64,000 bases of DNA from Auanema rhodensis (Eukaryota; Nematoda; Chromadorea; Rhabditida; Rhabditidae): positions 7,750,001 to 7,814,000 of the forward strand of contig OZ059898.1 of NCBI GenBank assembly GCA_964057225.1. Reading direction: 5' to 3'. The position numbers and the translations under genes were made by a program. The notes beneath the pieces were generated by a model, which worked only from the letters and a program-made list of their open reading frames with translations, made no database searches and had not been told where the DNA came from. Of the stretch, positions 38,045 through 49,027 are shown piece by piece; position 1 is the stretch's first letter, and each line of letters begins with the position of its first letter.

Positions 38045-40360
38045 TATCCGATTGTGTCAACCTGACCACGAGAGACGACGAAAAGAAACGCAGACATACA
38101 TATTTGTGGCATAATAGAAGGCATTGAGCTGATTGAAGAAGCTGTGATATATAATTGCGATATAGGAGAGCGATAGAGAACCATAAGCAGTAGACTAAAA
38201 ACATGTATGTCTGTGTGAAAAAGCATTTCCTATGTCATCTTTTACATCGCAAAGACTACCAACCGTATTACCTGTTTCCACCCTCGTCATGTTTCTTCCC
38301 CACAAGCACCCCATTTTCTCTGTTTTCTCTCAGATATTATGCGTATATCATCTATCCCTCCTCAGCATCCGACTAACCAACAACAGCAGTAGCAACAGGC
38401 CTCTCCGGCAGCCGGCAGACTTGCATACACAGAAGGAGAGACACAGAGGGAACGAGCAGGCCAGTTGAAAGAGGGGGTACACATATAGGCCCGAATGCGA
38501 CACAGAAATAGCGAAGATGACGACACCACGTGATCTTCCAGAAAAAGGACGAACATAAGGGAATGAGAGGGTCACTAGGGAAAGAAAAGTGAGAATTGAG
38601 AGACAAAAAGGGCTTAGTAATCGTATTCTGGCCATCTGCCATCATCAAAAATACTCACGGGACATTTGCAAGGTGATAAGCAGAGTCTCATGAGACCTAT
38701 GAGAATAACCTTTTTCTTTCATTTTGTATCAGAATTTCTTTCAAAATAGTACCTCTCATGCAAAAACTAAAGGTTCAATGCGATTCTCGTGCAATTACTT
38801 CCAGAAAAGGCTAATAATTAACGTTGAAAATTGATCTGCATAGTTACTCTCTTCATTGATTACGTTTTTGAGCTACCCTCATGAGGCTATATAAGCCAAC
38901 TAATTACATTATTGATAAGTCAATGGCTTGTTACAAGCGAGGAATATACATGCTAGGCTGAAAATATCTATTTTCATTTGCCTTGTGGCTATCCAAACGT
39001 GTTCATCTCGGAATAATTGTGAAAAACCAAGGAATATATGTTCAAACTCGAGACGAGGTTTATTGGAGTGGCTTTTTCTTGATATAATAAAATAAGCGCT
39101 CAGACTTAGTTAGTTGTATGGACATGTAGCAATGTCTTTGAAAAAAATGAAGAACATATTTCGCAGAGCAGATTGCAGGGTTAAGCTTTCCATTTTTGAG
39201 ATTTTTTTATATTGAAATTTTTCGAATTGCAATCAAACTTTCTCAGCTGTCAGCCCCATGTTCGTTAACTTTTTTAGTTAACTGGGCTGTCTAAGTTTCC
39301 GGAAAATGGCTCCAGCTGTGCTAACGCCGCAATGTTCGCGTACTCAGAAGGACGGCTAAAAGACCGTTGCTGCAGATCGCTTATGGCTATGGAATAACCA
39401 AGCAACCCTTTCCGCTTCCGTTAAACTCTATCCAAATTGGGAGATTTAGCAGTTTCATCAAGCTACCAGAGAATATTTCTATAGCAACAAATTAGAAAGT
39501 TAAATGAAAAATTTCCAAAAAACTTGGAAAAAAGTTTTGCAGCAGGCAATCAAACATATAAATGGTTTATAAATGAAATAACTCTTTAAACCAAGGGTAT
39601 AACTTTAATTCTATTTCTTATTCTTAAATCACGTTTTTTAGCGTTTTCAGATGTTGAACTAACTTTGTACAAATAAAAATATTTATTTCATAAATCAATA
39701 GATCCAAAATTTCAATTCATGTAAAACAAAGCTTTAATTTAATCTTCATCTTCCGCCTTGTGTAGTTTGTTTCTCTTTTTTTCTTCCTTTCTCTTATTCT
39801 TATTCGATTTTTACTCGAACGATAAGATGATGAACAAGTAGAGAAGAGCCGCAGACGACTGGGCGGGTCTTCCTTTCTCTCGGCAACTATGACATTTTTT
39901 CATAACTATTCTCAAATAAATTCGCATATTTGGTTAAAAGGATCTAATAAAAAAACATTTCTTTTTCTTTATAAATATACTTCAGAGTTTATGGTAACAG
40001 TAGTTTATATTCTTTTAAGAATCATTAAAATGTTTGACAAAAAGAAAGTGATAAAGAGAAGATTATATTTAAAACGTTTGAATAATGAAATATCAATAAA
40101 AAACTAATTTATTCATTTTATATTTATGTTTTAACAAATAAAAAAACAAAAATTATAAAAATACAACGAATTTTATCTGTCCCCGTATAATATCACAATA
40201 TAAATTTATATTTATATGAACTCTTCTCATATTTTTAACAAAGAAAATATGTAAAGTTCATACATGAAAGAGAGATCTGTATAGGCGAATACATGTATCT
40301 ATATGTATATGATGAGTCTAAAAAGAAAAAAATAAGAGAGAAAAAGAGAAAGTGAGAAGA

Positions 40361-40370
40361 GGGGGGGGGG
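40361..40370. repeat. G10 homopolymer
   Basis: Ten consecutive G at the end of a GA-rich tract (40320-40360). This is unusual in such AT-rich DNA and could be a sequencing or assembly weak spot. Confidence 0.85.
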
Positions 40371-40978
40371 TTGATATCTGGAATAGGGAATCATTATACT
40401 AAATGTCTTTCTTTAGAAAAATGTTCAAATGAGTCAGATTTCAACATTTCTTCACTTCTCTTACTTATGAAGTAACGTTAGACATTTCTGTTGAAAAGGA
40501 GAATAACGTATGAGTACAAATCATCGCAAAGTTAAAACTTGAGAGGCTTTCTGTTTAAATAAAGATAGATAGGCCGATGAAAAAAAGTTGTGTCTAACTG
40601 AAATAAACATTTTTGATGTTAAGACTTTAGTGCATTCAGAGCAAAAATACATAAAGCTCATAAGGAACCTTCGTTCCGGATTGTTATCTTTTGAAATGTT
40701 CCGAAGTTTTTTATTCTTTTTCCTATATTTCCTTTTCTTCTTCAAAAATTGTGGATCGAAAAACGACGGGGAAGAGTGAAAACAGAAAACATTGAAAAAG
40801 CGGAGATGAAACGAGAAACTCACACACAACGTTTCGATATTGGGAGTGGGCGGAGTTTTGGAGAGTCTCAAAAGAAGCAGAGCAAAAGCCTTAAGAAAAC
40901 ATCTTTTGAACTAACAAGAATTCGACCACGGTTCCTCCGACAACTCGGGAAGGAGGAAAAACCACTGGCTTCTCTGAC

Positions 40979-41040
40979 GATTTTCGTACTTAATGAATTT
41001 CTTTCTTTCTGAATTTCGAAGTTCATTAAGTACGAAAATC
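40979..41040. repeat. 19-bp perfect inverted repeat (hairpin)
   Basis: The arm GATTTTCGTACTTAATGAA at 40979-40997 is the exact reverse complement of 41022-41040, separated by 24 nt (TTTCTTTCTTTCTGAATTTCGAAG). It directly precedes the polymerase-like relic and may mark its end or be an independent foldback. Confidence 0.9.
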
Positions 41041-41129
41041 ATTAGACCCCAAAAACCCAAAAACATAATTACATAAAAGATTCTCAAGAAATCTATTGAG
41101 TTTAATAAGAAAAACAGGTGTACCACAAA

Positions 41130-41345
41130 TATGACAAAAGCATATTCCATCAGGATATTGTATGATTATAGTTGATTCTTACACTAGTCCTGGTGCAGCA
41201 TTTAAATTTAATAAATCCATAATTGAAATAAGCCAAAAGATTATGAAAACACTAAAAGTAAACATGAAAAATTCAACAAAACAAGAAGAAAAAAGCATTT
41301 TTAAAATGTGAGAAATGCCCTATTTGTAAGAAAATTTTTAGACAC
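41130..41345 (+). pseudogene. Fragment resembling Polinton/Maverick protein-primed DNA polymerase B (exonuclease region)
   Basis: The plus-strand translation has an uninterrupted piece with HIPSGYCMIIVDSYTSPGAA, then KFNKSIIEISQKIMKTL, then, after a stop, CEKCPICKKIF. The layout (a CGY/SGY..IV strand, a helix of the Kxxxxxxxxxxxxxxxx type, then a CxxC pair after about 60 residues) matches the segment before the exonuclease motifs in protein-primed polymerases of Polintons and related elements. Stops interrupt it on both sides, and no polymerase active-site motif was found. It is a dead remnant. A 15-bp direct repeat (TTTTTAGACACTGAT) at 41335-41349 and 41378-41392 follows it. Identification is by pattern only. 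Confidence 0.45.
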
Positions 41346-41489
41346 TGATCAATTTCCTTCAAAAATCAAGGAAAATCTTTTTAGACACTGATATCCTTTT
41401 TGTAATGCGAATAGCCTCGCCTATTTTGAATTTTGCATTTATTTCTTTTTCTTTTTTTGGAAAATAAATTACTATAACTTAATTTTCTA

Positions 41490-42200
41490 TTTTAGAAGCT
41501 TTGATTGAAGTTATTTTCATCAAGGAATGATAATGATTATTATAAACTAAAACTAATTGATCTAAGATATTAATTCGCTTGTGGTTTCCTTGACGAGTAA
41601 ACATTTTCCACATCTTTTATTTCGAAGTCCTATTAAATTTCTCAATTATTAATGCTTTTTTATCTGAATAAGTTGAAAAATGATTAATTTCAAATGATTT
41701 GAAAAGTTTATTCATTTCTGTATTGTAATATTCTTTTCCATTGTTGTATCTTTTTTGGCTTTCTACCAGATACATTGAATAATTTTTCCAGAGCATATGC
41801 GGCTTCTTTGCCAATCTTCGTTTTCAAAGGTGCTATCCAAGCATATTTACTAATTGGAATCATTTCAACTCAATCAGATTGCCATTGCTCATCAACGGCA
41901 TTAATGTAAACTCTTTGATTCTTGAAGATTTTACGAGCTGGCTTGTGCAGAGTGTAAACATCCTGCTCATTCAAGAACTTTTTGAATTCTTTAATGGATT
42001 TCTTCGTTATTCTAGCTAACTCATTGATACCACAAAATCCTGTTTTAGGGGAGTAATACGTTTTTTCTATGACAACTTTATCTTTTTCAATAATCATTTT
42101 TCCTCCTTTGATAGCTTCACTTCGTTCAGGACTTTTGGTAACTTCAATTTCAGTTTCTATTTTCTTTTTTGAAATGAATTTACACTTTGTGTTGTTACAT
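41490..42200 (-). pseudogene. Degenerate retroviral-type (RVE) integrase of Polinton/F54H12.3 type
   Basis: Two separate minus-strand frames resemble integrase segments found in animal Polintons and in the C. elegans transposon-derived protein F54H12.3. The first (42097-41870) has YYSPKTGFCGINELARITKK, KKFLNEQDVYTLHKPARKIF and ends at QWQSD, the usual context of the first catalytic Asp; the frame breaks just there. The second (41814-41617) has NNGKEYYNTEMNKLF, where the second catalytic Asp position reads Asn, and IIEKFNRT with the expected Glu. A third piece downstream (about 41600-41495) has INILDQLVLVYNNHYHSL. Frame breaks and the lost Asp mean it cannot be active. It lies opposite the polymerase-like fragment, as happens in Polintons. 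Confidence 0.7.
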
Positions 42201-42360
42201 TACAAAAATAATCCTTTTATTATCAATCTAGCAACTGCTGGATTTGATGAATATTGATCTGACGCATATCGATATTTTTTTATATTATTTTATTTAGAAA
42301 TTTTAAATGTTTGTATATTATTTTATTTTGATTACAGACATGTATCTATTTTGCTTTATA

Positions 42361-42500
42361 GGTCCAGCTGCCAAGGATGATGAAACCGCTGAATTAAACA
42401 AAGTTAAACAAATTTCCGCCAAAATTTGGAAGATATTCCGCCTGCTATCTCTCCACGTGGATACTCGATTCCAACTGATTTCTTATTTCATTTTCACGTA
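42361..42500 (+). pseudogene. Isolated exon-like fragment
   Basis: After a TTTATAG acceptor-like site the sequence reads PAAKDDETAELNKVKQISAK in one frame, and LEDIPPAISPRGYSIPTDF in the next. Both look coding by composition, which suggests a frameshifted relic or an exon with an unrecognised intron. No family assigned. It lies next to the Polinton-like relic and could belong to it. Confidence 0.3.
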
Positions 42501-43094
42501 ATCTTGAGTTTATTACTACTCATGTTTGATAACAATAAACTTTTTTTTACCGGTTGTCGGCTATAAAGGAGAAGGAGTTTGTTGATGACGATGCTAACAT
42601 AGTTATCTTTTATTATAACCGGTAAAATGCCACGTATGAAGATGATTAGAAAATTAGAACAATAATAGAGCAATTATTAAATGAAAATACCTATTTTGGG
42701 TGAAAGGTGTCTTAGACTGTCAGTCATCCTAAACACTTCAAAATTAAAAAATAGAAAAAATCATGCCTAGATGGAAGAAAATTATCACTTTGTAATGAAA
42801 AAATGCTAGAAATGCTGGATTTTAAGAATAGGGTGAAAGGTTTCTCAGCATTTACAATTCTAATACTACTAAAATAGCATTGGTTTTGTTCAAGAATATA
42901 TCATGACTAAACTAAATACAAAAGAAAGGCTTTGTTCTGTCATAAACCTGATTGTCCAGAAGGAAGTTATTCTCTTATCCAGCTTGGAATGGAATGTCAT
43001 TCATGCTTTTGAGAACTTTGGATCGATGACAAGATGGTGAATCAAGCAAGATTAGTGCCATCTACTCAGATATGCATGTATTGGTTCTTATGTT
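42501..43094. other. Spacer downstream of the TMTC gene
   Basis: AT-rich. ACCGGTT at 42550-42556 has an inverted copy, AACCGGT, at 42617-42623, within an 11-bp imperfect inverted pair. GGGTGAAAGGTNTCT occurs twice (near 42698 and 42830), hinting at a short old repeat. No gene recognised. Confidence 0.4.
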
Positions 43095-46000
43095 TCAAGT
43101 TTTTTGCCGTCGGTTTAAGATTCGTCGAAGTTTTTGAAGGTTTTGAACTGCTATGTTATCAGATGAGTTAAGTTGAATAGCTTTAAGGTAGTAAAACTCG
43201 GCTTCCTCCAACTTTCCAATCATGTGTAGAATAGCGCCATAATTGGAACAACTTGAAGAAGACATGGGCATCAATTGAACAGCCCGACGAAGTAGCTGAA
43301 ATGAGATGATATTAAATTCTAAAAATCTGAGATCCATAACTAAGAAATTAGAAAAACATTATTATTACTAAATTCATTGAAATTAGAAGAAAAAATGCCT
43401 TACTTTCTCTGATTCGTAGATTCGATTCTGATCCTTTAATAGAAAAGCCAAAGTGTTCATTGACTCGAGGTGATTGGGATTTATGCGTAAATTCTGGTTC
43501 AATAGCTGTTCAGCTGTCTTCACATTTCCCTAAAAAGACAAAAAAAAATACAAATATTGAATATAAAAAATGAAAAACAAGAAAAATATATACCAATTTG
43601 ATATGCATAAGAGCTTTATTATACATCATCACATGTGATGAAAAATTGAATTTTTCCATTTCATTTAAAATCATCTCAGCTTCTTTGGAGCGATTCTAAA
43701 AAACGAATATTAAATTTATAAAAATGAAAAATACATATAGTATATAGTATATATATACATATGTTTATTGTATGATTTTTCAAATATTTTCATTTACTTA
43801 CTTGTTTAATTCGAAGAAAAGCCATATTCAGAAATGTTGATTCATTTTCAGGTTGAACTGATAAAGCTTTTTGATAATATTTATCTGCTGTTGTTAAATC
43901 ACCCAGGCCTGCGTATATTTCTCCATAAAGATTATATACATTGATGAGAAGTTTTATATTTGAAATGTTAATATCAGGAACCTGAAAATAGAATTAATAA
44001 GCTTTAATAAACATTTTTGAAATATTTTTCTTTCTTGTCTATAAAATAAAAGTAATTGGTTTTTTACTAATAAAATATTTCAGATTGATTGTATCATAAC
44101 GTACAAAAAAATAATATTTTTCATGATGATGTTAGTAATTAACAATAATGATTCTTAAAACTAAAATTTAAAAAATTACTTGTTTCAGACATGATAAAGC
44201 TTTGTTCAAATGGCCAAGGCTTTGATATATTCGAGCCAGCTGAAGCCAGCAGTTTAGTTGAGCTTTCACATGCTGTTTCTGATTCTTTGTTTCTTTTCCA
44301 TCAATATTAGTACATTTTTGCAAAATTTCAATAGAATTTTCAACTTTTTGTTGTTTCCATAAAAGAAGACCAAGATTTAGATGTGCTGTAAAAATAAATT
44401 TTGAATGAGTTTGGCAGTTCGAGATACTCAAACCTTGAGTGAAATATTTCCTAAAATGAATTGCTTGACGATAGCAGCTTTCAGCTTTCTTCAAATTCCC
44501 ATCATCAACGTATAGTAAAGCCCTGAATAACATTACGTTTTAGTAATCAGTGTTTATTTTAAAAGCTTACAAGTTATACCAAGTATCTGCCATATTTGGT
44601 TTAATGTGTAAAGCATCTGTATAAGCTTGAAGAGCTTCGACACGACGAGAAGGATTATCGGACAACTCACGACCCAAATTTGTTAATGCTACAAGATACA
44701 TAACCATCATGAATATTATAAAGAAACAAACCTTTAGCTGGACTAATTTCTTTTCCACTTCTGTATAAAGCTTCACCATTAATCCAATCTTCATTTCGAT
44801 TAACTGTTCTTTGAGCACACAGAAATAATATTGCCACAAATAAACAATTCCGAATTTCACGGCAACGAAGAATTCTATGAAAAGTACATCTAATTATATA
44901 AGAAAATCGGATATATACCCTTGCTCTAACTCTTCAAATAATCGAGAAAATACATAACAGAATCCTATGGAAGGTAAATAAAGAATTCGCTCTGCTACAA
45001 CAAATCCAACGTATACGAATAGGTTAGATGCAGGTAAAAAGGATAATATTGAAATTGAAATATAGAAAAAGACATCAGATCCTATCTTATCATTCTAAAC
45101 AAAAACAAAATTTGTAAATAGTTATAAAAATTAATAAATTACTTTTTGTATAATTGATGAGATTATAGAAGAGAGAATAGATGGATAAATTGAAGAAATA
45201 ATTCTGAAATATGAAAAAAATTTTTAAAATATTATAATTAATTAAAACCTCAATAAAATATGTATTGATAGAAAAAATAAAATAGTATAAAATAGACAAA
45301 TAATTGTAACTCGGTAATCCAATAACCGATCTATTGGACACAAATATTCTAGGGACCAATCAAAGCTAAGCTAAAATTAAAAATTATCTTTAAATGAAAA
45401 TAATTATTTAGTATTTTACCTTATTTGGAAATAATAATAAACGAAGATTAAATACAGGTAGATAGAGTAATGTAAAGATGCGTTTGAAATTGTTTTTCTC
45501 GTAAGGAAGAGGATTACTTGATTTCGCAAAACTAAAATATAGTTAAATATATTTTGATTATATCTAACTTGTTTTACAATAGTTAATATTTACAATTTGA
45601 AATATTTTTAATAATAATAATAATAGAAATTGTTCATAACTTACTGTGGTGATTGAAAATTGTTAATAACGAGACGAATAAAAGCGATAACCAGTCCTAT
45701 AGCTAATAATAGACATGATTTATTTTTTATTGTATTCTTTTCCTGAAAAGCATAATTTTCACAATTTCCTATAGGTATATAACTATAATAAAGTTATTGT
45801 TGACATTTTTTATTAGATTCTTAGATATTTCTTGAATCATTAAGACATAGCCTTCGTGTGATGTTAATTTGGAACTTAATAATATGGATTAATGCCATTC
45901 CAATGCGGTAAAAGTCAAAAAAACATCAAAAAGTGCCTATGAAAGGAAATGTACTTGACCGAAAAATGCCATAAGGACTTGGATGGATGAGAGGATCTAG

Positions 46001-48876
46001 TATAAGGATAAGAAAGAATGGCCATTAATTTGTCTGTCTGTTGGCTAATTCGCACCTTTTAATAGCTTTGCATAGGACATAACAACGGAAACGGATGACC
46101 TTATAAGGATATGAAGACAGTTCCTTTAAGATACTGAGGTCACACATTTCCTTCTTACACTGAAACTGACTGAACATCCTCACACACAAAAACAAAATAA
46201 CGATTATGGGACGGAAAGTGAAGAATGTTTCACCGAATAATGCCAATACATCAACGACCTTCATAAACTTACAGGTTTGCCATAGAAGGATAACTGAACG
46301 ATATGAAGAAAAGGTAGAACAGCGCCTGATTCCTTGCTGGTCACAGCTAAGATTGTCCAACATAATACTCGAAGAACATTCTAAAAATAAATAAATTTTA
46401 TAAAATATGAAAGTGGTGGCAAACCTGATTCTTGTGAAAATCAAGCAATGATAATAAAGTGAATATTGTTACGAGAATATCTGAACGCCCAACTATGTTA
46501 GCAACAGCTTCTGTATGAATTGGATGAACTGCAAAGAGTAATGCAGACGAAAAAGCTGTTGAACCTTAAATTATAAAATTGCAATATCATTTGTTTCATG
46601 AATTCAATTACTTTTTCCTGTTATCCATGATCCTGTGTGAAACACAAGTAGCGAAGCTATTCCATGCAAAATTATATTAGTAGCATGAAATCTGAAGTTA
46701 AAAATTCATAAACAACGAAGAAAGAGAAGGGACAAATTGAGGGCATTCATATCGTGTTGGACATTTTATTATTTATCTTATAAAAATAATGTGTAATCTC
46801 ATATTGTATTGTGATCTTTATGCAAAGAAAAGATTTGTTTTCAATTCAAAATATTATTTTCTGTTGAAGTTCTCCTTTTTTTTCTTATTTATGTTCAAAT
46901 ACATCATTGTCATTAAAGAGTAATAGAAGAATATATATATATATATATATATAGATGAGTGTACAGGGATCCAACAGATTGGTAATTTAGATAGAGCAAA
47001 GCATTTCTACTGAAGAATAATGTGACCATGCCTATGACTTAAACAAATGAGAGAAGAAGAGAAATTGGGAGAAAATCCTATTTCCTCCGTACATTCATCA
47101 TAAGCTTTCTCTTCTTGTTGTTGTTTCTAACTTTAACTATCGAGAGAATAAAAAGCCAATTAATTTGAATGAACGCCGGCAAGATCTAACTGCCTTTGTA
47201 GAGTGCTTAACCCTAACCCACAAGGACATCCGCTCAAATTCTCAAGAATCATTTGCAGGATCATATTAAGATAGTTGTAAACCATTGGGTTCGATACAAT
47301 AGACGCAGAAGAGTGAGACGGCTTCGCACCAGATAACGACTCGCTTGACCAGTTGAAAGATGAATTCATTAGCATACGTGCCATTTTCATAGATATATTT
47401 ATATGGCTGTTTGAGATAAAAATCAAATCCCCAGAGAGTGCTTAGTGGTTATTATGAGAGTAACATGGATGCCAATGTCTCGTCAGAACATTATCTGTAT
47501 TTAGATATAGACATATTATCCTTAAGATTCTATGATAATTAGGAATTTTTTCATTAACGGGAAAATTTGTTACAAATGGATTGCAAGACAAGCAATTATA
47601 ACATTGTCCGACAATTCATCTAGTTCCATATGACGCCTTGATATGTGAGCAGTTGTTGGACCCGCTCAGAAATATATTAATTAGGACTTTCGGGTCAAAA
47701 TGGCTCGCCCAGACAAAGATGTAAATTGCTGAAGAATTTGAGAGCATCCAAATATAAAATATATTTTTACTTAGCACAAGCTCATTCGAGATCTGGCTGT
47801 CAATTCAATAGTGAAACAGGAAGAAATCAAGCATGTACTAATATCGTCATATAAGACTGAATTCATCATGAGCATACCGCTGATGATGTTCAGAGAGATG
47901 AGATCTAGTTATGAGAGTCAAAAGAAGCAGACATGTAGTCAACATAGCCATTAGGTTAATGCAATTATGTCAAAAGCATAGAATCAGGAGGGTTGCCATA
48001 GTTATTGATAAGCTAAAGAACGACGAAAGATGTACAATACAAAATTATGAAAGCTCACTTAAGAATAAAAAAAACGTACGCGATTGGTGATAATCCGAAG
48101 AGAATATAGTTGATACGGAATGTCAATGTAGTAAGTGGCCTCCAGCTTTTATGTGAGCCTGGACTTCTTATGTCATTTCCCCAAAAGTCGTTAAACAAAA
48201 AGGAAAGCAAAGATTGTCCAGTAACATCTTCATTATCACAAATAGCAGCTCTGAAAATCAAAAACTGAAATGATGAATGAGATATAACTTGTTCAAATCA
48301 ATCTCCAATAATTTTACGCTAATCACTAACTGGGGAATTGGAAAAAGACCAGTATGTTTTCTTAGGGTTTAAAAAATTACAATATAATGACAAGTCACTC
48401 ATTTCTGACATTTCCTTCTTAATACCGAAAAGAGAAAGCTGGCTCAGAAAGAGATGTTTCTTTGCTAAAAGGATCAATTTATTTGAACAGAAGAAGTAAC
48501 TACTACTAGCTGTTCATTTACAGTAGGTCAGCACGAACTATATACGTCTTACATTATGAAATATTAATAAGAAAGCAGCCTAAATCTGCAGATCATACTA
48601 ATGTAAACTGTTATAAAACAACAGAAATCAGAGCATTCATCATTAGAGAATGACATAATAATATAAAATTCACTACTAAAAGTTATGAGCAAAAACATTT
48701 CCTCCCTACATGTAGAAACATCAAAACAACATTAGAGACACATACCTGTCATCATAAACAAAATCTCCAGATACTGTATTAGAATATATGACAGTTGATA
48801 CGGAAAACAGCAGTAGATTTCTTAAAAAAGAATTGACATTCTCTTTTTCGAAAGAACCAGCCTTCTCGAGGAACAT
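43095..48876 (-). CDS. TMTC family ER membrane O-mannosyltransferase with TPR repeats
   Basis: The start MFLEKAGSFEKENVNSFLRN at 48876 runs into TM1 (LLLFSVSTVIYSNTVSG) and the lumenal FVYDDR motif. The next exon has AAICDNEDV, FNDFWGND and SHKSWRPLTTLTFRINYILF, and then FAVHPIHTEAVANIVGRSD (46560-46490). These are TMTC hallmarks. Further TM exons carry NPLPYEKNNFKRIFTLLYLP (about 45510), SFDWSLEYLCP and FVYVGFVVAERILYLPSIGF (about 45000). From 44870 down, tetratricopeptide repeats follow (YTDALHIKPNMADTWYNL, NLGLLLWKQQKVENSIEIL, CSNYGAILHMIGKLEEAEFY), ending RRILNRRQKT. TMTC1-4 add O-mannose to cadherins and other proteins in the ER. Two introns are unusually long (about 46690-48080 and 48260-48745), and another near 45760-46430 is also long. 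It lies 151 nt downstream of RPL3 on the same strand. Confidence 0.93.
46931..46953. repeat. (AT)n microsatellite in a TMTC intron
   Basis: About eleven AT units in the long intron, flanked by AT-rich DNA. Confidence 0.85.
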
Positions 48877-49027
48877 CGGAATTCTACTTGAGCCAAGTGC
48901 CTCTAAGCAGCTGCCGAAATGGGCGTAGCCAACCCCTCCCTACCACCCAATATGCAGTGTCATTCCCCACCTCTTGTATATTAACAACATTAATTTATTT
49001 AACAATTTATTTATAACAATAACAAAT

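Larger units (their letters stand above)
35107..40978. other. Large gene-poor region upstream of HEXIM
   Basis: About 5.9 kb without a convincing exon. Open frames such as 35700-35969, 36807-37127 and overlapping minus-strand frames at 38348-38648 lack family motifs and sit in GA- or CT-rich low-complexity DNA. Locally GC-richer, non-repetitive patches occur at 35810-35970, 36240-36560 and 39240-39440, and could be regulatory or non-coding exons. Simple repeats include (CAGT)n at 38022-38044 and a G10 run at 40361-40370. Confidence 0.45.

Noticed and set aside
38348-38648. Several overlapping minus-strand frames rich in Ser/Leu/Cys
   Set aside because: All three frames are open because the DNA is purine/pyrimidine-biased low complexity; not coding.
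46206-46394. 62-codon plus-strand frame in a TMTC intron
   Set aside because: No motif and a long antisense frame over the same bases; neither is supported.
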